Shown here: positions 1 through 5,483 of the stretch, piece after piece
How the letters are laid out: every line of letters starts with the position of its first letter
How positions within the stretch are numbered: position 1 is the stretch's first letter
NCBI GenBank assembly: GCA_937960725.1
Contig: CALGOY010000159.1
Span: 1-8,996 of the forward strand
Direction: 5' to 3'
DNA: 8,996 bases
Source of the DNA: an uncultured Bacillota bacterium
Lineage (GTDB): Bacteria > Bacillota > Clostridia > Caldicoprobacterales > UBA3941
Position numbers and translations under genes: made by a program
The notes under the pieces: model-generated
Databases searched by the model: none
The model's input: the letters and a program-made list of their open reading frames with translations, nothing else
Told to the model about the DNA's origin: nothing

Positions 1-492
1 ATATTCATTAGCTCCAAAGCCCTCTTCGCTTACGATTAAGTTGACATCAGTAGGATATCCTCGGGTATAGCGGTGGGCATAAGTTCGGATTCCCCTCCGC
101 TCCAATTTAGTCATAAACTGCTTGGTAGCAGGCTGATCATCGTATCTCGTAAAAACAACCCCCACCACGTCCAGCTCGCATTGTCGCAGGTCATCGATAA
201 GCTTTAAAACTTCCATATCATAGGTGATCCCAAAATCAGCTCGAATTTTTTTCCGTTCGATATCCCCGGAGTATACGCATAAGATTATATCTGCTTTGTC
301 TTTAAGCTTTTTTAATAACTTTATTTTTATATTAGGATCAAAGCCAGGGAGGACCCTGGCAGCATGGAAATCATAAAAAAGTTTGCCACCGAATTCCAAA
401 TACAGCTTGTCCGGAAATTGATTGACCCGTTCAAGAATAGCGGCTGTTTGTTGCTCCAAATACTTGTCGTTATCAAAGCCGTCTTTTGTCAT
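1..492 (-). CDS. DUF1846/UPF0371 family protein, N-terminal 164 residues, runs off the window edge
   Basis: Reading the minus strand from an ATG at 492 gives 164 uninterrupted codons to base 1, so the gene is open at the edge; family members are about 500 residues long. The start is fixed by AGGAGG (complement of 502-507), 9 bases upstream. The protein begins with the family hallmarks: [10 protein letters not shown] near residue 6, [22 protein letters not shown] at about 30-51, an [13 protein letters not shown] stretch at about 88-100, and [15 protein letters not shown] near the cut end. I recognise these from the widespread Firmicutes/Actinobacteria UPF0371 family, which has known structures but no settled biochemical role. 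It is divergent from trpP and appears to have its own promoter. The family call is firm; no function is claimed. Confidence 0.9.
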   Translation of the reverse strand, partial: MTKDGFDNDKYLEQQTAAILERVNQFPDKLYLEFGGKLFYDFHAARVLPGFDPNIKIKLLKKLKDKADIILCVYSGDIERKKIRADFGITYDMEVLKLIDDLRQCELDVVGVVFTRYDDQPATKQFMTKLERRGIRTYAHRYTRGYPTDVNLIVSEEGFGANEY

Positions 493-556
493 GTATGTAT
501 TCCTCCTAGTAAACTGTTTATATTTTATTTCGGGCCCAAATTACATAGCCTGTACT

Positions 557-586
557 ATAATATCAAATTAAGCGCCCAACATACAA
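557..586 (-). promoter_or_regulatory. Putative sigma-A promoter of the DUF1846 gene
   Basis: On the minus strand TTGTAT (586-581) and TATTAT (562-557) are separated by 18 bases, about 65 bases upstream of the ATG. The match is fair, and a plus-strand TATAAT overlaps the same bases, so orientation rests mainly on the gene that follows. Confidence 0.45.
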
Positions 587-697
587 TAGGCACTGTGCCA
601 GATAAAAAGAAAATATATAGCGGAATGTAAAGATAATTTAAGATTGCTGCATATTTTAGCCCTGTTTATAAATTGTTAAATACACTTATAAACTGTA

Positions 698-726
698 TTG
701 AAAAATTTTATTCCATATGCTATTAT
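698..726 (+). promoter_or_regulatory. Putative sigma-A promoter of trpP
   Basis: TTGAAA (698-703), exactly 17 bases, then TATTAT (721-726): five of six consensus bases in each element. Transcription would start near 733 and give a leader of about 150 bases before the trpP start codon. An imperfect inverted repeat (662-671/686-695) ends two bases upstream of the -35 element and could be an operator, but this is speculative. Confidence 0.65.
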
Positions 727-807
727 ATCATTAATCTTAAAATAAAATAATATGGTATTAAAAAATTAATTTCTCCAAGCTGCGATATTTCACAAATCTA
801 TAAATAG

Positions 808-884
808 GAGGGGAGTAGAGAAGAGCTTAGTTGCTGTGAATTTTGCAGCAAGTGAGAAGAGATGAGAAGAGGAGAGGTTGTTAG
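808..884 (+). promoter_or_regulatory. TRAP (MtrB) RNA-binding site over the trpP ribosome binding site
   Basis: The leader contains GAG at 808, 813, 818 and 823 and TAG at 828, then after an insertion GAG at 854, 859, 864, 869 and 874, with one more TAG at 882. Inside each block of five, every triplet is separated by exactly two bases. This matches the known recognition rule of the trp RNA-binding attenuation protein: up to 11 (G/U)AG triplets with 2-3 base spacers wrapped around an 11-subunit ring loaded with tryptophan. The second block covers the trpP Shine-Dalgarno (AGGAGAGG, 870-877). Bound TRAP would therefore block ribosome access when tryptophan is plentiful, as is established for trpP of Bacillus subtilis. 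The mtrB gene is not in this window, so its presence in the organism is inferred. Confidence 0.85.
831..851 (+). other. Hairpin inserted between the two halves of the TRAP site
   Basis: TTGCTG (831-836) pairs with CAGCAA (846-851) around a 9-base loop. It begins directly after the fifth triplet (TAG, 828-830), and two bases (852-853) separate it from the next GAG. Removing it leaves ten triplets in unbroken 5-base register. An alternative longer pairing, GCTGC (779-783) plus TTCACA (789-794) with TGTGAA (835-840) plus GCAGC (845-849), uses the same bases and would place the first five triplets in a large loop. Confidence 0.65.
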
Positions 885-885
885 G

Positions 886-1407
886 ATGAAAAATTTAAAA
901 GACTTCGTGTTGTCAGGGTTATTATTGGCTATAGGTCTGGTGCTGCACTATATAACCCCGTCGACGGGAACGCCCGTAAAACCTGACTTTTTGTTATCGA
1001 TGCTGTTTGTCTGTCTGCTCATGTTCGACGATACCTCTACTGGTATAGCGACAGGAATAGCTGCTGGCATCCTATCCGGGTTGACCACCAGCGTCCCAGG
1101 AGGTCTGATACCGAACATAATAGATAAGTTTATAACTACCATCGTATTTATTGGCTTGATAAAAATATCCAAAAAATATATCAACCAGTATGTAATGTCA
1201 GTTGCAGTGCCTATCCTAGGGACGATTCTCAGCGGAAGCATATTTTTACTATCTGCTATCTTACTTGGAGTATTTCCACCGGAGACCTTCATGCCAGCCT
1301 TTGTAACGGCAGTACTTCCTGCAGTAGTGGGTAATGTAGTATTAGTATCCTTACTATTTAGTGCGCTGAAGCAGACCAGGCGCGTCTATAGCCAAAGGAA
1401 GAGCTAG
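886..1407 (+). CDS. trpP: Tryptophan transporter TrpP
   Basis: This is a 173-residue, very hydrophobic membrane protein of the TrpP family (B. subtilis YhaG/TrpP), which takes up L-tryptophan. Visible family features are the N-terminal LSGLLLAIGLVLHYITP segment, VKPDFLLSML (31-40), the conserved TTSVPGGLIPNIIDK loop (67-81), LGTILSG (111-117) and a C-terminal pair of helices with AVLPAVVGN (142-150). About five or six membrane segments can be counted; the tail is basic. I chose the ATG at 886 because AGGAGAGG ends 8 bases before it. An in-frame ATG at 862 would add eight residues, but it lies inside the TRAP repeat array and has no good ribosome binding site. The gene is monocistronic, with its own promoter and terminator. 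The TRAP array makes translational repression by tryptophan the likely control; no T-box elements are seen. Confidence 0.92.
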   Translation: MKNLKDFVLSGLLLAIGLVLHYITPSTGTPVKPDFLLSMLFVCLLMFDDTSTGIATGIAAGILSGLTTSVPGGLIPNIIDKFITTIVFIGLIKISKKYINQYVMSVAVPILGTILSGSIFLLSAILLGVFPPETFMPAFVTAVLPAVVGNVVLVSLLFSALKQTRRVYSQRKS

Positions 1408-1438
1408 CAATAATAAGTTGTTTAGGATAAAAATGCAA

Positions 1439-1474
1439 AAAAGCCTGTGAAAATTTTAAATATCGCAGGCTTTT
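1439..1474 (+). terminator. Rho-independent terminator of trpP
   Basis: AAAAGCCTG (1439-1447) pairs with CAGGCTTTT (1466-1474), with three more closing pairs inside (1448-1450/1463-1465), and is followed by a T-rich stretch. It lies about 30 bases after the trpP stop. Confidence 0.85.
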
Positions 1475-1524
1475 ATATCTTTTATAATCAATAAATTAAT
1501 ATAGAATATGGACAAGCTATTAAA

Positions 1525-1553
1525 TAAACAATATATGAGTAAGCAAATATAAT
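1525..1553 (+). promoter_or_regulatory. Putative promoter of ppa
   Basis: A perfect TATAAT (1548-1553) stands 17 bases after a weak -35, TAAACA (1525-1530). Transcription would start near 1560, leaving a leader of only about 20 bases. A second option is TGGACA (1509-1514) with 17 bases to TATATG (1532-1537). The region is too AT-rich to choose with confidence. Confidence 0.4.
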
Positions 1554-1578
1554 AAAATATAACAATAGGAGAGTGACT

Positions 1579-2094
1579 ATGGAACAGGATATTACTATCG
1601 ACGTAATGATTGAAATTCCAAAAGGAAGCAGAAACAAATATGAATACGATCCCGAAAGAGGGGTAATCCGGTTTGACAGGATGCTTTTTTCTCCGACCCA
1701 CTATCCAGCGGATTATGGTTTTATACCGGAAACCTTGGCGCTGGATGGAGATCCATTGGATGCTTTGGTGCTGGTGTGGGAATCCACTTTTCCAGGCTGC
1801 TTAATAGAAGCATATCCAATCGGTCTATTTATGATGCAGGATGAAAAAGGGGAAGATGAAAAAATCCTATGTGTTCCACGAAAGGATCCCTTGTGGAACT
1901 ATGTAAAAAGCCTTAAAGACGTGCCTCCCCATCTATTAAAAGAGATCGAGCACTTTTTCACCGTATACAAGGATTTAGAAAATAAAAAGGTAGTAGCCGA
2001 GGGATGGCAGGATAGAGAGGCTGCTATTCAAGCGATAAAACGGGCGAAAGAAAGATATCAGAAATACAGACAAAACAAAAAGCCAGAACTATAG
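1579..2094 (+). CDS. ppa: Inorganic pyrophosphatase, family I
   Basis: The 171-residue cytoplasmic enzyme hydrolyses pyrophosphate to two phosphates with Mg2+, pulling biosynthetic reactions forward. Length and motifs fit family I: EIPKGSRNKYEYD (12-24) for substrate binding, HYPADYGFIPETL (41-53), the signature DGDPLD with its metal-binding aspartates (D56, D58, D61), GEDEKILCVPRKDP in the second half, and a YKDLE motif before the C-terminal helix. The ATG at 1579 is preferred because AGGAGAG (1567-1573) precedes it by 5 bases; an in-frame GTG at 1573 overlaps that ribosome binding site. It stands alone between the trpP terminator and a convergent flavin oxidoreductase gene, and its stop codon lies within a shared terminator hairpin. 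Confidence 0.96.
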   Translation: MEQDITIDVMIEIPKGSRNKYEYDPERGVIRFDRMLFSPTHYPADYGFIPETLALDGDPLDALVLVWESTFPGCLIEAYPIGLFMMQDEKGEDEKILCVPRKDPLWNYVKSLKDVPPHLLKEIEHFFTVYKDLENKKVVAEGWQDREAAIQAIKRAKERYQKYRQNKKPEL

Positions 2095-2109
2095 TTTAGT
2101 CTGGCTTTT
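2078..2109. terminator. Shared bidirectional terminator of ppa and the oxidoreductase gene
   Basis: AAAAGCCAGA (2078-2087) pairs perfectly with TCTGGCTTTT (2100-2109); CTA/TAG (2089-2091/2097-2099) can extend the stem. The ppa stop (2092-2094) and the opposing stop (complement of 2096-2098) both sit in or at the loop, one base apart, so the stem arms are the coding 3' ends of both genes. The U-tract is better for the leftward transcript. Confidence 0.8.
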
Positions 2110-3157
2110 GTTGTGGGCACATATCTCCGTTTGTGTACCATTGGCATTTGCTACATTCAAGGCAGGGTTTGACCTCGGATTTTGTTAATGCTTTTTCAGC
2201 CCAAAAAGGATCCACCAGCATTCCCCGGCCTACAGCTACAAAGTCTGCCAATTTATTCTCCACTAGGCAAGCAGCCTGCTCAGGAGTTCTAATGCCATTT
2301 ACTACGATTACCGGAACACTTACATGCTTTTTAATCTGAGTGCCCGAAAATACTATCCAGTTAAACGGAAGGCTTTTAGGCACCTCAGGGGGAGTCCAAT
2401 TTTTAGCTGATATCCCCGCTGAAATATGGAGGATATCTATCCCTGCTTCTTCCAGCATTTTAGCTATTTTAATGCTATCTTCCAATGTAGGATCATTTCC
2501 GCCCATCCGATAGCCTACGATAAACTCCCTGCCCAATTCCCGCTGAATCGATTTTATAATATCAATGGACAGGCGCATTCTATTTTCTAAAATTCCACCG
2601 TATTCATCGTCCCTTTGATTAACTATGGGGGATACGAATTGGTTCAAAAGATAGCCATGGGCCCCATGGAGCTCAACACCGTCGAAGCCTGCTTTTTTAG
2701 CCCTTCTAGCCGCTTCGATAAAATCATCGTAGATAGCGTTTATATCATTCTTGCTTAAGACATGAAATTGCCCTTCTCTACCATCGGGTTTCCATGGCGC
2801 AGAAGGGATAGACGAAACTTCAGGATGGGTTCTAAGCCCCGCATGGTGAAGCTGAATCAATACTGTAGCCCCATGCTTATGACAGGCTTCTGCTATTTTG
2901 CTAAGTCCTTCTATATGCTCGTCAGACCATATCCCCAGCTGGTCTGGGGAGAGCTTGCCATCTTCTCGAATGCAGGTAGCTTCCACGATTATTAGCCCTG
3001 CCCCCCCGCGAGCTCTTTCCTCGTAATGCTTTATATGTCTTTCTGTAACAAAGCCATCTTGGCCGGCTTTGCCAAACGGAACCATGGGAGGCATTACAAT
3101 CCGGTTTCGGATTTGCTTTCCCTTTATCGTCATTGGTGAGAATAAACGAACTAACAA
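2096..3157 (-). CDS. NADH:flavin oxidoreductase, Old Yellow Enzyme family, with C-terminal cysteine cluster
   Basis: This is a 353-residue FMN-dependent TIM-barrel ene-reductase of the OYE group that includes YqjM and the N-terminal part of 2,4-dienoyl-CoA reductases. Features seen: LFSPMTIKGKQIRNRIVMPPM at the N terminus, LGIWSDEHIEGL (74-85), IQLHHAG (101-107), the His pair HGAH (164-167) that binds the phenolate/carbonyl substrate, FVSPIVNQRDDEYGG...ENRMR (174-195), and the phosphate-binding VVNGIR and AVGRGMLVDP. YqjM's flavin-tuning cysteine after PM appears replaced by valine. The C terminus carries C332-x2-C335-x2-C338-x8-C347, which resembles a shortened 4Fe-4S or metal site. The TTG at 3157 is chosen because GGAGAGGAG (complement of 3165-3173) lies 7 bases upstream; a TTG at 3175 would overlap that site. 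The natural substrate is unknown. The gene lies 98 bases behind dacF on the same strand with no clear terminator between them. Confidence 0.9.
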   Translation of the reverse strand: MLVRLFSPMTIKGKQIRNRIVMPPMVPFGKAGQDGFVTERHIKHYEERARGGAGLIIVEATCIREDGKLSPDQLGIWSDEHIEGLSKIAEACHKHGATVLIQLHHAGLRTHPEVSSIPSAPWKPDGREGQFHVLSKNDINAIYDDFIEAARRAKKAGFDGVELHGAHGYLLNQFVSPIVNQRDDEYGGILENRMRLSIDIIKSIQRELGREFIVGYRMGGNDPTLEDSIKIAKMLEEAGIDILHISAGISAKNWTPPEVPKSLPFNWIVFSGTQIKKHVSVPVIVVNGIRTPEQAACLVENKLADFVAVGRGMLVDPFWAEKALTKSEVKPCLECSKCQWYTNGDMCPQQKPD

Positions 3158-3196
3158 GATATATCTCCTCTCCAAGTAGAATACAATTTACTATAT

Positions 3197-3225
3197 ATTT
3201 TATAATGAAATTCAAAATAATTCAA
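3197..3225 (-). promoter_or_regulatory. Putative promoter of the flavin oxidoreductase gene
   Basis: On the minus strand TTGAAT (3225-3220) and TAAAAT (3202-3197) are spaced by 17 bases, about 40 bases before the TTG start. No terminator separates dacF from this gene, so read-through from dacF is also possible. Confidence 0.5.
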
Positions 3226-3255
3226 TAAATATAGCTAAAGATGGCAAAGTTATGT

Positions 3256-4377
3256 TTAAAATATCCAGCTCCGTATAATCCTCCATATATTAGAGCGGAA
3301 GGTATTTTCCTCAACGCTGGATGCTGCATAAAGTTCTTTAGTGATTTCTAAGTCGCTGCCCAGGCTTACCTTTACATAACCTACTTTGTCTCCAGCTTTA
3401 ACTGGCGCTGTAAGGCTTTCGGGACACTCCAGTCTTACATTTATTTTCTTTACCTCCCCCTCTCGAATGGGAAGTACTATATCCTCATTTAATAAAATTT
3501 CCACCTGCTCTTCGAAGCCGTTCTTCACCGGGATGGTTCCCAGCTTATCTCCTGCCGATAGGACTTCATGGGACCTGAATTCTTTAAAGCCATAGTCCAA
3601 TATGGCCATGCTGTCGTCAAACCAAGGCTGACAGTTTATAACCACACAGACCAGCTGCATACCATCTCGCAGCGCAGCCGAAGCCAGACACCTTCCAGAG
3701 GCTTTTGTATATCCCGTTTTTATTCCGTTGGCCCCTTCATAATCCCACAGCAGTGCATTTTTATTTTTCAACACCCTATCCCAAGGCTGTCCGGGCCAGG
3801 GAATTTTATAATATTTAGTAGAAGCTATTTCTACAAATTTAGGATTCTTCATCGCATAGGATGAAATCAATGCCAGGTCATAGGCAGTCGTATAGTGATC
3901 CTCGTGGTGTAGCCCATGGGGATTGACAAAATTAGTGTTATAGGCCCCTATCTCCCGGGCTTTTTCATTCATCATTTTAGCGAATTCCTCTACCGAGCCG
4001 GCTATGTGTTCAGCAATAGCCACTGCGGCATCGTTTCCCGAGCGGAGCATCAGTCCATACAATAACTGTTCTAGGGTAAGCTGTTCCCCTACTGCTAAAT
4101 ATATAGAACTTCCTTCAACCTCCGATGCATTTCTAGATACTGTAACAACATCGGATAGATTTCCTTTTTCCAGGGCCAGTATAGCGGTCATAATCTTGGT
4201 AGTGCTCGCCATGGGCATTTTTTCATGGGGATTTTTTTCATATAAAACCCTTCCAGTCTCTACTTCCATTAAAACAGCTCCCCGGGCGGCAGTAGAAGGA
4301 CCAGCTGCCAAAGCAGTTCTAGGAATTAAGCACAATGTTATAGAAAGAAAAATAAATATTTTTGATACTTTATTCAT
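3256..4377 (-). CDS. dacF: D-alanyl-D-alanine carboxypeptidase, DacF/PBP5 type
   Basis: The 373-residue exported serine peptidase trims the terminal D-Ala from peptidoglycan stem peptides. Residues 1-25 form a signal peptide (basic start, hydrophobic core, ALAA cleavage site). The penicillin-binding motifs are in order: S58-T-T-K61 (SxxK, nucleophile S58), S113-G-N115 (SxN) and K220-T-G222 (KTG). A PBP5-like beta-domain follows (about 270-350), and an amphipathic C-terminal stretch ending RSNIWRIIRSWIF probably anchors it to the membrane. The ATG has GGGAGG (complement of 4387-4392) 9 bases upstream. In Bacillus, DacF belongs to the forespore programme and controls spore cortex cross-linking; the neighbouring Spo0E-like gene fits a sporulation setting. 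DacA/DacB-like vegetative roles cannot be excluded, so the symbol is less sure than the activity. Confidence 0.93.
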   Translation of the reverse strand: MNKVSKIFIFLSITLCLIPRTALAAGPSTAARGAVLMEVETGRVLYEKNPHEKMPMASTTKIMTAILALEKGNLSDVVTVSRNASEVEGSSIYLAVGEQLTLEQLLYGLMLRSGNDAAVAIAEHIAGSVEEFAKMMNEKAREIGAYNTNFVNPHGLHHEDHYTTAYDLALISSYAMKNPKFVEIASTKYYKIPWPGQPWDRVLKNKNALLWDYEGANGIKTGYTKASGRCLASAALRDGMQLVCVVINCQPWFDDSMAILDYGFKEFRSHEVLSAGDKLGTIPVKNGFEEQVEILLNEDIVLPIREGEVKKINVRLECPESLTAPVKAGDKVGYVKVSLGSDLEITKELYAASSVEENTFRSNIWRIIRSWIF

Positions 4378-4475
4378 TTAAAGCTTCCTCCCTAAATTTT
4401 TTGATAAAAATATTATTTGATTCGATAGTGAAATAATACAAACAAAAAATACTATGGAGGATATTTACAAATTGG

Positions 4476-4482
4476 TGTCGAA
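4476..4482 (+). promoter_or_regulatory. Spo0A-box-like heptamer
   Basis: TGTCGAA matches the Spo0A box consensus (TGNCGAA). It lies between the divergent dacF and Spo0E-like genes, about 125 bases before the latter's start. A heptamer is expected about once by chance in a window this size, and a second copy (4820-4826) falls in a terminator loop, so this is suggestive only. Confidence 0.35.
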
Positions 4483-4539
4483 ACTTGCGATTTTTTATTG
4501 CAGGACTTTTCAAATAAATGTTGAATATAATTAGACGTT

Positions 4540-4555
4540 TGACAAATATTTGTCA
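4540..4555. promoter_or_regulatory. Perfect 16-bp palindrome, candidate operator of the Spo0E-like gene
   Basis: TGACAAATATTTGTCA is an uninterrupted dyad. Its right half contains TTGTCA (4550-4555), which could serve as a -35 element with a weak -10 (ACTAAT, 4574-4579) 18 bases on, just ahead of the ribosome binding site. A repressor on the dyad would then block that promoter. ACGT flanks both sides (4535-4538 and 4559-4562) at slightly unequal distances. I cannot assign a regulator family. Confidence 0.5.
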
Positions 4556-4604
4556 TGGACGTAGCAAAAAAATACTAATTATGTATTTTTATAGGAGGAG
4601 GAAA

Positions 4605-4787
4605 ATGGGTTTAGAATTAGAAAACGATATACTACAGCTGAAGAATAAAATAGAGGATTATAGGGAAGAATTAAACTGTTTAACTGTTGGGGTCGAGGAG
4701 TGTCATAAAAATAAGCAAATTCTAGAGCTGAGTACAGCTTTAGATGAAATAATTGTAGAATATATGAAGGGCATATATTCCGGATAG
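4605..4787 (+). CDS. Spo0E-like aspartyl-phosphate phosphatase
   Basis: A 60-residue cytoplasmic protein of the Spo0E/YisI/YnzD family, which removes phosphate from Spo0A~P and so delays sporulation. It shows the two-helix hairpin pattern: helix one with NKIEDYREELNCL (about 14-26), a short turn, then helix two with ILELSTALDEIIVEYMKG (39-56). Helix two contains the family's S-x-x-L-D core (S43, L46, D47; SQELD in Bacillus). The length is typical. The ATG at 4605 follows AGGAGGAGG with 6 bases to spare; an upstream in-frame ATG at 4518 would add 29 residues, read through the palindrome, and has no ribosome binding site. It is monocistronic, divergent from dacF, and closed by a strong terminator. 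I give no symbol because several paralogues exist. Confidence 0.82.
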   Translation: MGLELENDILQLKNKIEDYREELNCLTVGVEECHKNKQILELSTALDEIIVEYMKGIYSG

Positions 4788-4804
4788 TGTATGTAATTAA
4801 ACCA

Positions 4805-4847
4805 AAACAAAGCCACCCGTGTCGAATTTATTGGGGTGGCTTTGTTT
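4805..4847 (+). terminator. Strong rho-independent terminator after the Spo0E-like gene
   Basis: A 14-bp perfect stem joins 4805-4818 (ending GCCACCC) to 4834-4847 (starting GGGTGGC) around a 15-base loop, followed by ATTTTTT. It insulates the phosphatase gene from the sigma factor operon. Confidence 0.92.
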
Positions 4848-4860
4848 ATTTTTTATAATA

Positions 4861-4885
4861 TGAAAACTTTTTTGCATTTTTCGAG
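4861..4885 (+). promoter_or_regulatory. Possible ECF-type promoter of the sigma/anti-sigma operon
   Basis: TGAAAAC (4861-4867) followed after 14 bases by CGAG (4882-4885) resembles the TGAAAC...CGT pattern used by many Firmicutes ECF sigma factors, which usually autoregulate. The spacing is about one base short, and the neighbourhood is T-rich, so this is tentative. A sigma-A alternative is TTGCAT (4872-4877) with TGTAAA (4896-4901). Confidence 0.3.
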
Positions 4886-4898
4886 GTATATATAGTGT

Positions 4899-4920
4899 AA
4901 AGTGTTTTGCAAAACGCTTT
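4899..4920. promoter_or_regulatory. 22-bp dyad between the operon promoter region and the sigma factor start
   Basis: The arms AAAGTGTTTTG and CAAAACGCTTT are complementary throughout except for one T:G position (4903/4916), which would be a wobble pair in RNA. The core GTTTTGCAAAAC is a perfect 12-bp palindrome. It ends about 12 bases before the ribosome binding site, so it could act as a repressor operator or as a hairpin in the leader. Confidence 0.6.
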
Positions 4921-4943
4921 TTAAGGACAATGGAGGTGATGGG

Positions 4944-5483
4944 ATGGAAAAAGATATATTAAAGCGGGTAAAAGAAGGAGATCAGGAAGCGTTCGAAGAG
5001 CTTTATAACAAATATGCGGATTATGCACTAAGGGTAGCTGCAGCTATCACAAGAAGCGAGGCCAGTGCTGCCGATGCGGTTCAAGAAGCATTTATACGGG
5101 TTTATCATTATATAGTAGATTTTGATTTAAACAGGCCCTTCCAGCCCTGGTTTTACAGGATTTTGATAAACGAATGTAATCGGCTGATGAAAAAGAAGGG
5201 AAAGACTGTATCCATAAGTGATTATCTAGAAAATGATATGAATTTTGCCAAAGACGACTTACATCATTTTGAAGAATATGAGCTTTTATATAGAGCCATA
5301 GGTAAATTAGAAGATATAAACCGCATCCCCATTGTCCTTAAATATTTAAAGGGCTTTACAGAGGCAGAAATCGCCGAGATCTTAGCAATTAATCAAAACA
5401 CTGTAAAATCACGCCTTTATAAGGGAAGGCAGAAGCTTAGAAAGTTTATGGAAAGCCTTGGAAGAAAGGAGGCGCACAGATGA
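4944..5483 (+). CDS. ECF-type RNA polymerase sigma factor
   Basis: A 179-residue group IV sigma-70 factor, which directs RNA polymerase to stress- or envelope-related promoters. Region 2 spans roughly residues 16-85: AFEELYNKYADYALRVA, then AADAVQEAFIRVY and RPFQPWFYRILINECNRLMKK, which contact the -10 element. After a variable linker, region 4 (about 115-168) has an AEIAEILAINQNTVKSRLYKGRQKL helix-turn-helix for the -35 element. The ATG at 4944 follows GGAGGTGAT, a near-perfect match to the 16S tail, with 7 bases between GGAGG and the start; an in-frame ATG further upstream lacks one. The stop overlaps the next gene's start (ATGA), the usual layout for a sigma/anti-sigma pair. The ECF subgroup and signal are not determined. 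Confidence 0.93.
   Translation: MEKDILKRVKEGDQEAFEELYNKYADYALRVAAAITRSEASAADAVQEAFIRVYHYIVDFDLNRPFQPWFYRILINECNRLMKKKGKTVSISDYLENDMNFAKDDLHHFEEYELLYRAIGKLEDINRIPIVLKYLKGFTEAEIAEILAINQNTVKSRLYKGRQKLRKFMESLGRKEAHR

Larger units (their letters stand above)
493..885. other. Divergent control region between the DUF1846 gene and trpP
   Basis: These 393 bases hold no supportable gene. From left to right they contain the leftward ribosome binding site and promoter of the DUF1846 gene, a small perfect palindrome GGCACTGTGCC (589-599) two bases beyond that promoter's -35 element, an AT-rich stretch, and an imperfect inverted repeat 662-671/686-695 (9 of 10 pairs). The rightward trpP promoter and a roughly 150-base trpP leader follow. 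The open frame at 364-630 starts inside the DUF1846 gene on the opposite strand and is a chance frame. Confidence 0.75.

Noticed and set aside
364..630. Plus-strand open frame of 88 codons
   Set aside because: It starts inside the DUF1846 gene on the opposite strand, has no ribosome binding site, and runs into the divergent promoter region; the DUF1846 reading is clear.
836..865. Nine-codon GTG frame as a trpP leader peptide
   Set aside because: The ribosome binding site is weak, there are no tryptophan codons, and the purine triplets are better explained by the TRAP array.
862..885. ATG at 862 as the trpP start
   Set aside because: It lies in a spacer of the TRAP array, has a poor ribosome binding site, and adds residues not typical of the family; ATG 886 has a good site.
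727..885. T-box or riboswitch in the trpP leader
   Set aside because: No T-box sequence (AGGGTGG-type), specifier loop or terminator/antiterminator pair is visible; the leader is explained by TRAP triplets and hairpins.
2922..3215. Minus-strand frame of 97 codons near the oxidoreductase start
   Set aside because: It overlaps the oxidoreductase N terminus in another frame and has no family features, while the oxidoreductase frame is strongly conserved-looking.
4820..4826. Second TGTCGAA as a Spo0A site
   Set aside because: It lies in the loop of a strong terminator after the gene, with no promoter nearby.
4902..4943. Longer sigma factor start at 4902
   Set aside because: It would begin inside the 22-bp dyad and has no ribosome binding site; GGAGGTGAT precedes ATG 4944.
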